Shown piece by piece: positions 54,021-61,677 of a DNA stretch of 64,000 nt. The DNA is from Phycisphaera sp. GTDB taxonomy: Bacteria > Planctomycetota > Phycisphaerae > Phycisphaerales > Zrk34. A program made the translations under genes and the position numbers. The DNA lies in contig WGMA01000067.1 in NCBI GenBank assembly GCA_016125285.1, forward strand, positions 1 to 64,000. Direction: 5' to 3'. The notes under the pieces were generated by a model. That model worked only from the letters and a program-made list of their open reading frames with translations, was not told the origin of the DNA and searched no databases. Position 1 is the first letter of the stretch; each line of letters begins with the position of its first letter.

Positions 54021-54464
54021 ATGAGCCTGTTCTCGTCGCCTCCCAAACCTTCCGGCCACGTCACCCGGATGGCGGCGCAAGTGAATCAGAGGTATCCCGC
54101 TATGGGCGACCCGACAAAGAAACCGTTTAGTCTTCGTGCTGAGCAGATTCGCCCCCTCGCGACCGGGTACGGTGGATGCATCGCGACTGACATGATCACC
54201 TGCGACGGACGTAAGGTTGCGTTCATGTATCGTGAAGCAACGGATCGAGACGTCGATAGTGGCTGGCGTTTCATGTCTGGCTACGAGTCGGATGACTACA
54301 TGAATGATCCGGACAATCACGCGGTGTACGATGTGAACACGATCGCAAACTACGACTCCGAGATTATTCCCCTTCTCGACGCGCCTGTTGGCTCCGCGTT
54401 CGAACGCGAGAATGGAACCGGCCCTTTCGTGGAGGTCCACGATTTCGGTCCGCCAACCGAGTAG
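54021..54464 (+). CDS. DUF2185 / Imm33-like immunity protein
   Basis: The 147-residue protein has no signal peptide. ATGs at 54072 and 54102 are possible later starts. The core IATDMITCDGRKVAFMYREA, then DSGWRFMSGYESDDYM, VYDVNTIANYDSEIIPLLD and PVGSAFERENGTGPFVEV, matches the DUF2185 family, also classed as immunity protein Imm33 in polymorphic-toxin systems. Base composition is low for this genome (31 G+C of the 60 bases at 54181-54240). No toxin or secretion gene is adjacent. It is followed by a small CPCC-type gene in the same direction, and both have a related element downstream. An acquired orphan immunity gene is the best reading. Confidence 0.8.
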   Translation: MSLFSSPPKPSGHVTRMAAQVNQRYPAMGDPTKKPFSLRAEQIRPLATGYGGCIATDMITCDGRKVAFMYREATDRDVDSGWRFMSGYESDDYMNDPDNHAVYDVNTIANYDSEIIPLLDAPVGSAFERENGTGPFVEVHDFGPPTE

Positions 54465-54469
54465 CACGA

Positions 54470-54540
54470 TAACCAACGGCCGCAGCTGACCGGCGACGCT
54501 CGCGATGGAAAATGAAGCGGCCGCTTGAACGCCTGCTCCC
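54470..54540 (+). repeat. shared downstream element, copy 1 (after DUF2185 gene)
   Basis: The segment begins TAACCAACG, contains TGACCGGCGA (54487-54496), and ends around GCGGCCGCTTGAAC. A related segment follows the CPCC gene at 54923. Order and several blocks are conserved, with differences between them. It may be a degenerate recombination site. Confidence 0.4.
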
Positions 54541-54580
54541 GCGGGCGGACTGCAATTGAGCCAATTTATTTTAGGCGACT

Positions 54581-54925
54581 ATGCACCCTTGTCCTGCATG
54601 TGGATTTCTGGTCTTCGCACAACTGCCAGGCAGCTACGACCTTTGTCCGATCTGCAACTGGGAGGACGACGACGTGCAACTCCGCTTCCCCATGATGCGA
54701 GGCGGTGCTAATGGCGAGTCGCTATTTGAGTGGCAACAGCGCATCGTGAAGCAACTTCCACTTTCGCTCACCAAGCACGAGGCGTATATCCGTGACCAAG
54801 GTTGGCGTCTGCTCCGGTTGGATGAGTGCCAAGATCCCTCGGGCATGCCGCAAACCGGTCGTGAGTATTTCGATGCGATCGACGCGCAGCCAGTTCATTA
54901 CTATTGGCGTGAAGAACTCACTTAA
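54581..54925 (+). CDS. small cysteine-rich CPCC-family protein
   Basis: The 114-residue protein starts MHPCPACGFLVF and continues YDLCPICNWEDDDVQL, giving two CxxC pairs as in the CPCC (cysteine-rich) family, then GGANGESLFEWQQ and a helical C-terminus (REYFDAIDAQPVHYYW). The four cysteines probably bind one zinc ion. Family members often lie near polymorphic-toxin immunity genes, which fits the DUF2185 gene 117 bases upstream. Composition is again below the local average. The function is unproven, and an immunity or regulatory role is inferred from context. Confidence 0.75.
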   Translation: MHPCPACGFLVFAQLPGSYDLCPICNWEDDDVQLRFPMMRGGANGESLFEWQQRIVKQLPLSLTKHEAYIRDQGWRLLRLDECQDPSGMPQTGREYFDAIDAQPVHYYWREELT

Positions 54926-55005
54926 CCACCGTCAGCGGTTGACCGGCGATCGGGGCATTGGGGTAATGCGACGGCGGCGCTTGCATCTTCAGGCGGTTCG
55001 TCCCA
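54923..55005 (+). repeat. shared downstream element, copy 2 (after CPCC gene)
   Basis: It starts with the TAA stop of the CPCC gene (TAACCACCG), has TGACCGGCGA at 54940-54949, and continues GGCATTGGGGTAATG and GGCGGCGCTTG, parallel to the blocks of copy 1 at 54470. Confidence 0.4.
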
Positions 55006-55017
55006 CACTCCCTCGCT

Positions 55018-55746
55018 ATGGCAAAATCAAAAAAGCAGCGTAGTCGTCGTCCGGATCAGCTTCGCCCGTTGAGCATCGAGCGCGGGTTTCCTACGAACGC
55101 GGCGGGGTCGGTGATGATCGCGATGGGGGAGACGCGTGTGTTGTGCACGGCGTCGATCTCGAGCGACACGCCGAAGTGGCTGCTCGACAAGGAGACGGGG
55201 CAGCCGGCGCGGGGGTGGGTGACGGCGGAGTACAACATGATGCCGGGGTCGACGACGGACCGGAAGAAGCGGGGGCCGGACTCGCGCGGGACGGAGATCC
55301 AGCGGCTGATCGCGCGGTCGCTGCGGGCGGCGGTGGACCTGGACAAGATGCCGGGGCTGATGATCACGTGCGACTGCGACGTGATCAAGGCGGACGGCGG
55401 GACGCGCACGGCGGCGATCACCGGCGCGTTCGTCGCGCTGGCCGACGCGATCGCCCACGCCCGGGCGGGCGGGCTGATCAACACGAACCCGATCCACGGC
55501 CCGATCGCCGCGGTGTCGGTCGGCGTCATCGACGGCCAGGCGCACCTCGACCTCGACTACGCGCTCGACGTCCGCGCGGAGGTCGATATGAACGTGGTGA
55601 TGAACCACAAGGGCCAGTTCGTCGAGGTGCAGGGCACCGGCGAGGCGGGCACGTTCACACGCGGTGAGTTGGACACGCTGCTGGACCTGGCGGGTAAGGG
55701 GATCAAGAAGCTGATTGGGGCGCAGCGGAAGGCGTTGAAGAAGTGA
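55018..55746 (+). CDS. rph: ribonuclease PH
   Basis: The 242-residue protein is a complete RNase PH, the phosphate-dependent 3' to 5' exoribonuclease that trims tRNA 3' ends. Conserved stretches are RRPDQLRPLSIERGF, SVMIAMGETRVLCTAS, GWVTAEYNMMPGST, RGTEIQRLIARSLRA, ITCDCDVIKADGGTRTAAITG and DLDYALDVRAEVDMNVV, covering RNA and phosphate binding. The length is typical. The usual partner rdgB (inosine/xanthosine triphosphatase) is not beside it. It starts 92 bases after the CPCC gene and has no clear ribosome binding site. A REP pair follows its stop by only a few bases. Confidence 0.95.
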   Translation: MAKSKKQRSRRPDQLRPLSIERGFPTNAAGSVMIAMGETRVLCTASISSDTPKWLLDKETGQPARGWVTAEYNMMPGSTTDRKKRGPDSRGTEIQRLIARSLRAAVDLDKMPGLMITCDCDVIKADGGTRTAAITGAFVALADAIAHARAGGLINTNPIHGPIAAVSVGVIDGQAHLDLDYALDVRAEVDMNVVMNHKGQFVEVQGTGEAGTFTRGELDTLLDLAGKGIKKLIGAQRKALKK

Positions 55747-55750
55747 TGGG

Positions 55751-55822
55751 TGGCACTGGCGGCTTGTCCGCCAGTGAACTGCATGTGTCCATGCACTGGC
55801 GGGCGAGCCGCCAGTGGCACCC
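55751..55822. repeat. REP-like family A, head-to-head pair (copies 2 and 3)
   Basis: Two hairpins with the stem CACTGGCGG/CCGCCAGTG (55754-55776 and 55794-55816) are arranged as mirror images, each bounded on the outside by TGGCACCC-type sequence, giving a 72-bp compound palindrome. The same stem occurs at 145-167. Confidence 0.85.
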
Positions 55823-55862
55823 GCGCGGTTTGCCGTGTGACCGGCGTGATCCCTCACCCTAA

Positions 55863-55883
55863 CCCTCTCCCGGTGGGAGAGGG
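55863..55883. repeat. short perfect palindrome CCCTCTCCC/GGGAGAGGG
   Basis: Nine-base arms surround a GGT loop between rph and the DUF2203 gene. It is just beyond the minus-strand terminator and looks like another dispersed intergenic repeat. Confidence 0.6.
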
Positions 55884-55885
55884 GA

Positions 55886-55917
55886 AAGAAAAAACCGCGA
55901 CGATTGTCGCGGTTTTC
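55886..55917 (-). terminator. rho-independent terminator of the DUF2203 gene
   Basis: On the minus strand AAAACCGCGAC and GTCGCGGTTTT pair around a 4-base loop and run into a T-rich tract (plus-strand A-run at 55886-55894). It lies 25 bases beyond the DUF2203 stop. Confidence 0.85.
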
Positions 55918-55941
55918 GTGAGTCATTCATGTTCGCGGTGA

Positions 55942-56394
55942 TCAGCCGGTGGCCTGGGTCTGCTTCTTGAGCAGGGCGATGTCTTTTCGGCCGCCGAAGC
56001 CGGCGTCGGTTTCGTGCCAGTGGGCGATCTTGTCTTCGCCGGCCTTCCAGCAGAGGTAGACCTCGCGGCCGTCGTGCTGGGCGGGGAAATCGATCAGGCC
56101 CTGGTCGTAGTCCTTGAGCTCGACGCCGACGGCGGACAGCTCGTCGACGTAGGCGTTGAGGGTGCGGACGAGGGCGTCGTACTCGCGGCGGATGCGTTCC
56201 TCGGCGGCGAAGTCTTCCTCTTCGGCCTGCGTCGGTTTTTCCATCCGCTGCTGCTGCGCCATGGCTTTGCGGTAGGTGGCGACGATGTCTTGAACCACGC
56301 GGGAGACGTACGGCAGCGCGCGCTCGGCTTCGGCGAGCGTGAAGTACCTGCGGCCGGAATCCGCGACGCGTTGTGTCTTCACGGGTGTGGTCAT
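55942..56394 (-). CDS. DUF2203-family protein
   Basis: The 150-residue soluble protein begins with RYFTLAEAERALPYVSRVVQDIV, the characteristic start of DUF2203. A charged helical middle follows (MEKPTQAEEEDFAAEERIRREYDALVRTL), and the conserved end is GVELKDYDQGLIDFPAQHDG, VYLCWKAGEDKIAHWHE. The Trp/His-rich C-terminus is the most conserved part of the family. No enzymatic function is established. It has its own terminator and appears to be a single-gene unit with no functional link to rph or ychF. Confidence 0.85.
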   Translation of the reverse strand: MTTPVKTQRVADSGRRYFTLAEAERALPYVSRVVQDIVATYRKAMAQQQRMEKPTQAEEEDFAAEERIRREYDALVRTLNAYVDELSAVGVELKDYDQGLIDFPAQHDGREVYLCWKAGEDKIAHWHETDAGFGGRKDIALLKKQTQATG

Positions 56395-56548
56395 TTTCTA
56401 CGTACCTCCAGGACATGCTTCCGTGCGACCTGTGTGTTCATTATCCGTGACAATTGCGCGCAGTCAAACGCAAAGAGTTACACGCGACAGGTCGCCGCGA
56501 CGTTAATACGTCTTGACAACATCGGCGGTTCCCGTCGCCGCTTTAGAT

Positions 56549-57637
56549 TCACACGTTGAACAGGAAGTGACACACGTCTCCGTCGGCCATGACGTAGGTC
56601 TTGCCCTCGGATCGCATCTTCCCGGCGGACTTGATCGCGGCCTCGGTCTTGTACTGCTCGAGGTCGGCGACGTTGTAGACCTCGGCGCGGATGAAGCCGC
56701 GCTCGAAATCGGTGTGGATGACGCCGGCGGCCTGCGGGGCGGTGGCGCCGATGGGGATCGTCCAGGCCCGGATCTCTTTCGGGCCGGCGGTGAAGTAGCT
56801 CTGGAGGCCCAGCAGCTTGTAGACGCCTCGGGCGACGGTGGCGAGGGCGGGTTCGGTCATGCCGAGCGACTCGAGCATTTCGGCCTTGTCGGCGTCGTCG
56901 AGCTCGGCGAGCTCGGATTCGATCTTGGCGCAGACCTTGACGACCTCGCCGCCGTTTTCCTCGGCGTATTTGCGGACCGCGGCGACGTGGGCGTTGTCCT
57001 GGATCATCGCGTCCTCGTCGACGTTGGCGACGTAGAGGACGCGTTTGGCGGTGATGAAGCCGAGCGACTTGAGGGCCTTGGCCTCGTCGGGGTTGAACTC
57101 GAGGGATCGGATGGGCCTGCCGGCGGAGAGGACCTCGAGGCAGCGTTCGAGCAGGGCGACGCGGGCCTTGGCGTCCTTGTCGCCGGTGCGGGCGTTGCGG
57201 CGGGCCTTGTCGATAGCGGACTCGACGACCTGCAGATCGGCGAGCATGAGCTCGGTCTCGATGATGTCGATGTCGCGGAGGGGATCGACCGAGCCGTCGA
57301 CGTGGATCACGTCGCTGTCCTCAAAGCATCGGACGACGTGGGCGATGGCGTCGACCTGGCGGATGTGGGTCAGGAACTTGTTGCCGAGGCCTTCACCCTC
57401 ACTGGCGCCCTTGACGAGGCCGGCGATGTCGACGAGGCGGAGCACGGCGGGGAGGATCTGCTCGGTCTTGATGTGCTCGTTGATGGTCTGCAGCCGGCTG
57501 TCGGGGACGGTGACGACGCCGACGTTGGGCTCGATGGTGCAGAACGGGTAGTTCTTGGCCTCGATGCCCGCGGCGGTCAGCGCGTTGAACAGCGTGCTCT
57601 TGCCGACGTTCGGTAATCCGACGATTCCTGCTTCCAT
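56549..57637 (-). CDS. ychF: redox-regulated / ribosome-associated ATPase YchF
   Basis: ATG 57637 starts the usual sequence [20 protein letters not shown]; upstream in-frame codons are non-coding. The 362-residue protein is a full Obg-family YchF (OLA1 type). It has the P-loop GLPNVGKST, switch I ([13 protein letters not shown]), [17 protein letters not shown], the NVDED motif in place of NKxD (ATP preference), and the C-terminal TGS-like domain ([17 protein letters not shown]). YchF proteins bind ribosomes and modulate the oxidative-stress response. The candidate promoter ends 9 bases before the start codon, so the transcript may be nearly leaderless. Confidence 0.94.
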   Translation of the reverse strand: MEAGIVGLPNVGKSTLFNALTAAGIEAKNYPFCTIEPNVGVVTVPDSRLQTINEHIKTEQILPAVLRLVDIAGLVKGASEGEGLGNKFLTHIRQVDAIAHVVRCFEDSDVIHVDGSVDPLRDIDIIETELMLADLQVVESAIDKARRNARTGDKDAKARVALLERCLEVLSAGRPIRSLEFNPDEAKALKSLGFITAKRVLYVANVDEDAMIQDNAHVAAVRKYAEENGGEVVKVCAKIESELAELDDADKAEMLESLGMTEPALATVARGVYKLLGLQSYFTAGPKEIRAWTIPIGATAPQAAGVIHTDFERGFIRAEVYNVADLEQYKTEAAIKSAGKMRSEGKTYVMADGDVCHFLFNV

Positions 57638-57646
57638 GGGGCGGGA

Positions 57647-57676
57647 ATCGTACCGCAGCGGCGAGCGGGATAGCAA
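57647..57676 (-). promoter_or_regulatory. candidate promoter of ychF
   Basis: On the minus strand TTGCTA (57676-57671) and TACGAT (57652-57647) are 18 bases apart. Only 9 bases separate the -10 box from the ATG at 57637. Confidence 0.4.
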
Positions 57677-57690
57677 ATCGGCGGGGAGGT

Positions 57691-57745
57691 TGAACCACAG
57701 GGGCACGGAGAAGCAGCCTCTGTGTCTCTGTGCCTCTGTGGTTCA
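57691..57745. repeat. palindromic repeat, ACCACAGAGGCACAGAG family, short form
   Basis: TGAACCACAGGGGCAC at the left pairs with GTGCCTCTGTGGTTCA at the right, with a GAGA/TCTC pair inside, forming a hairpin of about 55 bases between aat and ychF. A longer relative lies at 63181-63365. Confidence 0.8.
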
Positions 57746-57754
57746 GTTCGGGCT

Positions 57755-58387
57755 TCACCACGTCGCGTCGATCTGCAGGGCCTCTTCGAGTCGGCGGAGG
57801 TAATCCTTGCGGCGGATGTCGACGGTGCCGAACTGCGACATGTGGGGGCTGTTGATCTGGGCGTCGAGCAGCGTGAAGCCGCGGTCGTTGAGGTGGTCGA
57901 CGAGGTGGGCGAGGCAGACCTTCGAGGCGTCGGTGCCGCCGAGTTCGGGTCGGTGGAACATGGACTCGCCGAAGAACGCGCCGCCGAGGGCGATGCCGTA
58001 GAGCCCGCCGACGAGCTCGCCGTCCTTCCACGCCTCGACGGAGTGGGCGAGGCCGAGGTGGTGCAGCTGCGTAAAGGCCTCGACGATGTCGTCGTTGATC
58101 CACGTGTCGGGGTGGCCGGGCCGCGGGTGGGAACAGGCGGTGATCACGTCGCGGAAGGCGGTGTCGTGCTGGACGTTGAAGGCGCCGTTGCGCAGCTTCT
58201 TGCGGATGTTGGTCGAGCAGCGGAAGCCGTCGAGCGGCAGCACGGCGCGCGGGTCGGGGCTGAACCACTCGACGCCCCGGCTGTGCCGCGTCCGCGCCAT
58301 CGGGAACACGCCCTGGCAGTACGCGGCGACCAGCAGCTGCGGCGTCAGCTCGAGGTCCTCGGGTTTTTGTCGCTTTCGGCCGAGCAT
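57755..58387 (-). CDS. aat: leucyl/phenylalanyl-tRNA--protein transferase
   Basis: The 210-residue protein matches Aat, which adds Leu or Phe to N-terminal Arg/Lys of proteins and marks them for ClpAP. It shows LLVAAYCQGVFPMA, VEWFSPDPRAVLPLDGF, WINDDIVEAFTQLHHLGLAHSVEAW, LVGGLYGIALGGAFFGESMF and GFTLLDAQINSPHMSQFG, all in the expected order. The length is slightly short of the E. coli enzyme but complete. A TACAAT box ends 8 bases before the ATG on the minus strand, again suggesting a very short leader. The gene is separated from ychF by the palindromic repeat at 57691. Confidence 0.94.
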   Translation of the reverse strand: MLGRKRQKPEDLELTPQLLVAAYCQGVFPMARTRHSRGVEWFSPDPRAVLPLDGFRCSTNIRKKLRNGAFNVQHDTAFRDVITACSHPRPGHPDTWINDDIVEAFTQLHHLGLAHSVEAWKDGELVGGLYGIALGGAFFGESMFHRPELGGTDASKVCLAHLVDHLNDRGFTLLDAQINSPHMSQFGTVDIRRKDYLRRLEEALQIDATW

Positions 58388-58433
58388 GACACGTCATTGT
58401 ACGCCACGGCGGGCGGGGGTCGCGGCAAAACTA

Positions 58434-58462
58434 TTGAATCGCCGGGGCCCCGGAGCTAGCAT
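58434..58462 (+). promoter_or_regulatory. sigma-70-like promoter of the SpoIIE/STAS operon
   Basis: TTGAAT (58434-58439) and TAGCAT (58457-58462) are exactly 17 bases apart. Transcription would start near 58469, giving a leader of about 26 bases to ATG 58495. Confidence 0.55.
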
Positions 58463-58494
58463 GGATCAAAGGCTTTTCCTGGCGAGGTGGAGGC

Positions 58495-58773
58495 ATGTTT
58501 CAGGAAAGCGAAATCATCTGTCTTATTGTCGCGGTTCCCCTGAGCGTCGCCACGCTGGTGATGTGTCGGCGGACGGACGCGCCTTACGCGCGGGTTGTGC
58601 TGCTGGCGGTGGTGTTCGCGCTGGGCGCGGCGACGTTCACCGTGCTGGAGGACGTGATCTGGGGTCCGGTGTTCAATGCACTGGAGCACGTGTGCTACGC
58701 GCTGACGGGGCTGAGCCTCGCCTGGGGATGCTGGCTCGCTGTTGGGGTCGAGCCGCAGCAGGGGGACACGTGA
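58495..58773 (+). CDS. small three-helix membrane protein upstream of SpoIIE-type phosphatase
   Basis: The 92-residue protein has three predicted membrane helices (ICLIVAVPLSVATLVM, VVLLAVVFALGAATFTVL, ALTGLSLAWGCWLAV) and little else. Its stop overlaps the next start (TGATG), so it is translationally coupled to the phosphatase. The segment LEDVIWGPVFNALEHVCY resembles TANALEHLGVTAAFDPVED in the N-terminal membrane part of that neighbour, suggesting duplication of a sensing module. No family name is known to me. It probably forms a membrane complex with the phosphatase. Confidence 0.7.
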   Translation: MFQESEIICLIVAVPLSVATLVMCRRTDAPYARVVLLAVVFALGAATFTVLEDVIWGPVFNALEHVCYALTGLSLAWGCWLAVGVEPQQGDT

Positions 58774-60455
58774 TGCACGCCGACTGGGTCGCGGTGCTGG
58801 ACGTGTTCGCGGCGCTGGCGTCGATGGCGGCGATGGCGACGATCCCGTTCATCCCCGCCGAGCGGTTCGGCGTGTCGGCCCGACGGATCCTGGCCGTGGC
58901 GGTGACCCTCTACACGTTCGTCACCACGGCCAACGCGCTGGAGCACCTCGGCGTCACCGCGGCGTTCGATCCCGTCGAGGACGTCGCCGAGGTGATGTTC
59001 TTCCCGTTCGTGCTGTTCTTCTTCTACGCGGTGCGGCTGTGGTCCGAGACGCAGCAGCGGCTCGCCGCGGAGCGCCACCTGCGTGAGCTGAACGGTGTGC
59101 TGGAGTCGACCGAGCAGGTCAACCGTCTGCTGGCCGACCAGGCGGACCTGATCCAGGAGGACTTCTCGCGCGCCGCGGAGATTCATCGCACGCTGCTGCC
59201 GCGCGACGCGCCGGACATCGCCGGCGTGTCGGTCTGCGCGATCTACCGGCCGTCGCACCACGTCGGCGGCGACCTGTACGACATCGTCCGCCTCGACGAC
59301 CGCTACGTCGGCATCTACGTCGCCGACGCGACGGGTCACGGCGTGGCGGCGGCGATGCTCGCGATGATGTTCAAGAACCGCCTGCGCCTGTGGGACGCCG
59401 ACGCGGGCGTGCCGCTGCCGCCGGCGCGGGTGATGGCGGACGTCAACGTCTGGCTGGCCGAGCGGTGCCAGGGGCCGGGCATGTTCGTCACCGCGGCGTA
59501 CGGCGTGCTGGACACGCGGACGCACCGGCTGACGGTCGCCTCCGCGGGGCACCCGCCGGTGGTGCTGCACCGCCGATCGGGCGACGGCGAGGTGTTGGAG
59601 GTCCGCGCGACGGGTCCGGCGCTGGGGCTGTCGAGCGACGCGTGGTTCGGCGAGGTGCAGGTCGACCTGAAGCCGGACGATCGGCTGATGATGTACACCG
59701 ACGGGTTGAGCGGCGTGAACGATCGGCGCGGCGCGACGGCGGTGGAGCGGGTGACCGACGCGTTGAAGCGCCGGTCGCTCGACGGCATGGAGGTGCTGCA
59801 CGCCGTGCTGGGGTCGTGCAACGGCACGTCGGGCGACGACGTGACGCTGCTGCTGGTGGAGCTGCGGTCGGCGCCGTCGCGGATGGACAACGTCGAGCCG
59901 GTCGCGCCCGCCGAGCCGGTCGCGGCGAAGCAGGCGGACTCGGCGCGATGCCGCATCGCCACGGGGCGTTCGGAACGCGGGATCATGGTGCGGCTGGAGG
60001 GCGTGGGGCAGTGGACCTACGCCGCGCGGTTCCATGACGTCGGCATGACCGGCATCCGCGAGGCGCTGGACGACGACGTGAGGCTGATCTTCGAGTTCGC
60101 CGACTGCGTGCACCTCGACAGCACGTTCCTGGGCACGATCCACGAGCTGGCGGCGTCGGCCGAGACGTGCGGCGTCGAGGTCATGATGCAGGACGTCTCG
60201 CCGTGCCTGCGCGGGCTGTTCGAGGAGCTGGGCATGGACCGCGTGCTGCGACACGTCACCTCGACCCGCACGCCGATGCCGACCGAGATGACGTGGATCG
60301 AAGACGCCGCCGACATGCAGCGAGGCCAGCAGCGTGTGCTGTTCGCTCACGAAGCACTGGCGGCGCTGAACGAAGGCAACCGCGAGCAGTTCGGCAAGCT
60401 CGTCGAAGCGCTGCGTACCGAGATCCGCGGGCAGTCGGGCAAGCTGATGCACTGA
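58773..60455 (+). CDS. membrane SpoIIE-type PP2C phosphatase with C-terminal STAS domain
   Basis: The start is ATG 58773, inside the preceding TGA. The 560-residue protein has an N-terminal membrane part of three helices (about 8-95), a coiled-coil linker (LRELNGVLESTEQVNRLLAD), and a PP2C/SpoIIE phosphatase domain with VGGDLYDIVRLDD (about 165), VADATGHGVAAAML and TSGDDVTLLLVEL (about 350). A STAS domain follows (about 400-510) with the phosphorylatable Ser450 in CVHLDSTFLG. Having the phosphatase and an anti-sigma-antagonist-like domain in one chain suggests a self-contained partner-switching regulator. Its cognate kinase (RsbW-like) is not in the window. Confidence 0.88.
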   Translation: MHADWVAVLDVFAALASMAAMATIPFIPAERFGVSARRILAVAVTLYTFVTTANALEHLGVTAAFDPVEDVAEVMFFPFVLFFFYAVRLWSETQQRLAAERHLRELNGVLESTEQVNRLLADQADLIQEDFSRAAEIHRTLLPRDAPDIAGVSVCAIYRPSHHVGGDLYDIVRLDDRYVGIYVADATGHGVAAAMLAMMFKNRLRLWDADAGVPLPPARVMADVNVWLAERCQGPGMFVTAAYGVLDTRTHRLTVASAGHPPVVLHRRSGDGEVLEVRATGPALGLSSDAWFGEVQVDLKPDDRLMMYTDGLSGVNDRRGATAVERVTDALKRRSLDGMEVLHAVLGSCNGTSGDDVTLLLVELRSAPSRMDNVEPVAPAEPVAAKQADSARCRIATGRSERGIMVRLEGVGQWTYAARFHDVGMTGIREALDDDVRLIFEFADCVHLDSTFLGTIHELAASAETCGVEVMMQDVSPCLRGLFEELGMDRVLRHVTSTRTPMPTEMTWIEDAADMQRGQQRVLFAHEALAALNEGNREQFGKLVEALRTEIRGQSGKLMH

Positions 60456-60590
60456 ACTGATGCACTGACACGTCAGCTCCGCCGGGAGCGCCAAGGCGTA
60501 TGGATGAGGCAATCCGGAAGGCAGGAATCGAGCGATTCCTTTCCAAGCAAATGATGATTGAGCCCTTGGCGCTCCTGGCGGCGCTGGCGG

Positions 60591-61481
60591 TCAGGGGCCG
60601 GCGACGCGCTTGCGGTAGTCGAGCGGGCTCTCGCCGTGCTCGCCGGTGAACGCGCGGTAGAAGGTGGACAGATCGCCGTAGCCGCACTCGAAGGCGATGG
60701 ACGTGACGGTGCGATGGGTCTGCGCGAGCAGGCGACGCGCATGTCGCAGGCGCAGCGCCTTGACGTGGTTCAGCCAGGTCGCCCCCGCGTGACGCTTGAA
60801 CAGCTCGGTGAACCGCCGGCGGCTCATGCCCAGACGCTCGGCCTCGGCGTCGAGGCTCGTCGATTCGTAAAACCGGTGCTCGAGCTCGTCGATGTAACGG
60901 CGCATCGCGTCATCCGGATCGTTCTTCGGTGTTGGCGTGCCTGCTGTTGTTATTGCGTCGCGCGCGGCCCCGGTCGCTTGCCTCTTCGCCCCCCGCACGC
61001 CCAGTTGCTCGATCAGCGCCAGCGTCTGCAGCGCGAGTCCCGCGAGGTGCGCCCGCCGCCCCGGCGTGTCGGTCGACTGCACGTACAGCATCCGCCGCAG
61101 CAGGTCGCGCAGCCGGCCGCCCGCCGAGTCGCCCGGCGTCACCGTGCCGCACGGCATCCGCTCGCCCAGCGCCGCGTCCGCCGTCGCCCATACGCCCGGC
61201 CGAACGCACATCGCGTACAGCGACATCGCGGCGCGCGGCGCGTCCTCCACGCGGTTCGTCCGCCCGATCGGCACGATCACCACGTCGCCCGCCGCGCACG
61301 CGTGCGGCTCACCGTCGATCCACACACGCCCGCCACCGCTCAGCACGTACAACGCCTTGGCGAAGTCGTGCCGCCGGTCCGCCATGTGAAAGTCGTCGGC
61401 GTGATGGCTCTCGAACACGCTCACGCCCCAGTCCGGCACCCGCTCGTCCCGCGGCCCGCTCGTTCTCCGTAACTCACCCAT
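60591..61481 (-). CDS. AraC-family transcriptional regulator
   Basis: The 296-residue protein has an N-terminal cupin-like ligand domain (LYVLSGGGRVWIDGEPHACAAGDVVIVPIG). The C-terminal AraC double helix-turn-helix (about 195-290) shows LDAEAERLGMSRRRFTELFKRHAG and VTSIAFECGYGDLSTFYRAFTGEHGESPLDYR. It is divergent from the old-yellow-enzyme gene at 61678, with about 200 bases between, in which direct repeats of ACACRTCA lie. By analogy with other divergent AraC pairs it probably activates that gene in response to a small molecule. A 22-bp perfect palindrome lies 20 bases before its start. Confidence 0.88.
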   Translation of the reverse strand: MGELRRTSGPRDERVPDWGVSVFESHHADDFHMADRRHDFAKALYVLSGGGRVWIDGEPHACAAGDVVIVPIGRTNRVEDAPRAAMSLYAMCVRPGVWATADAALGERMPCGTVTPGDSAGGRLRDLLRRMLYVQSTDTPGRRAHLAGLALQTLALIEQLGVRGAKRQATGAARDAITTAGTPTPKNDPDDAMRRYIDELEHRFYESTSLDAEAERLGMSRRRFTELFKRHAGATWLNHVKALRLRHARRLLAQTHRTVTSIAFECGYGDLSTFYRAFTGEHGESPLDYRKRVAGP

Positions 61482-61500
61482 CCATCATGCCTTCCTAAAG

Positions 61501-61522
61501 CCCGGGGCAGGCCTGCCCCGGG
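61501..61522. repeat. 22-bp perfect palindrome upstream of the AraC gene
   Basis: CCCGGGGCAGG and its exact complement CCTGCCCCGGG meet without a loop. It lies 20-41 bases before the start codon of the AraC gene, so it could be a dispersed repeat or an autoregulatory site. Confidence 0.65.
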
Positions 61523-61610
61523 GGTTCCCGTCACCCGCGCCGCCCGATTCTCAACCCTCACCCGCCCGATTTTCAACCCAATCCTGCCCGATCCGCAAAG
61601 CCATCAATAC

Positions 61611-61656
61611 ACGTCATATCAATAATATACACATCACAAGCGTGAAACACGTCACT
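61611..61656 (+). promoter_or_regulatory. candidate AraC operator: three direct repeats of ACACRTCA
   Basis: ACACGTCA at 61611-61618, ACACATCA at 61631-61638 and ACACGTCA at 61649-61656 are spaced 20 and 18 bases, close to two helical turns. They sit in an AT-rich patch, 22-67 bases before ATG 61678. Confidence 0.5.
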
Positions 61657-61677
61657 CGTTTCACCAAGGAGCACACG

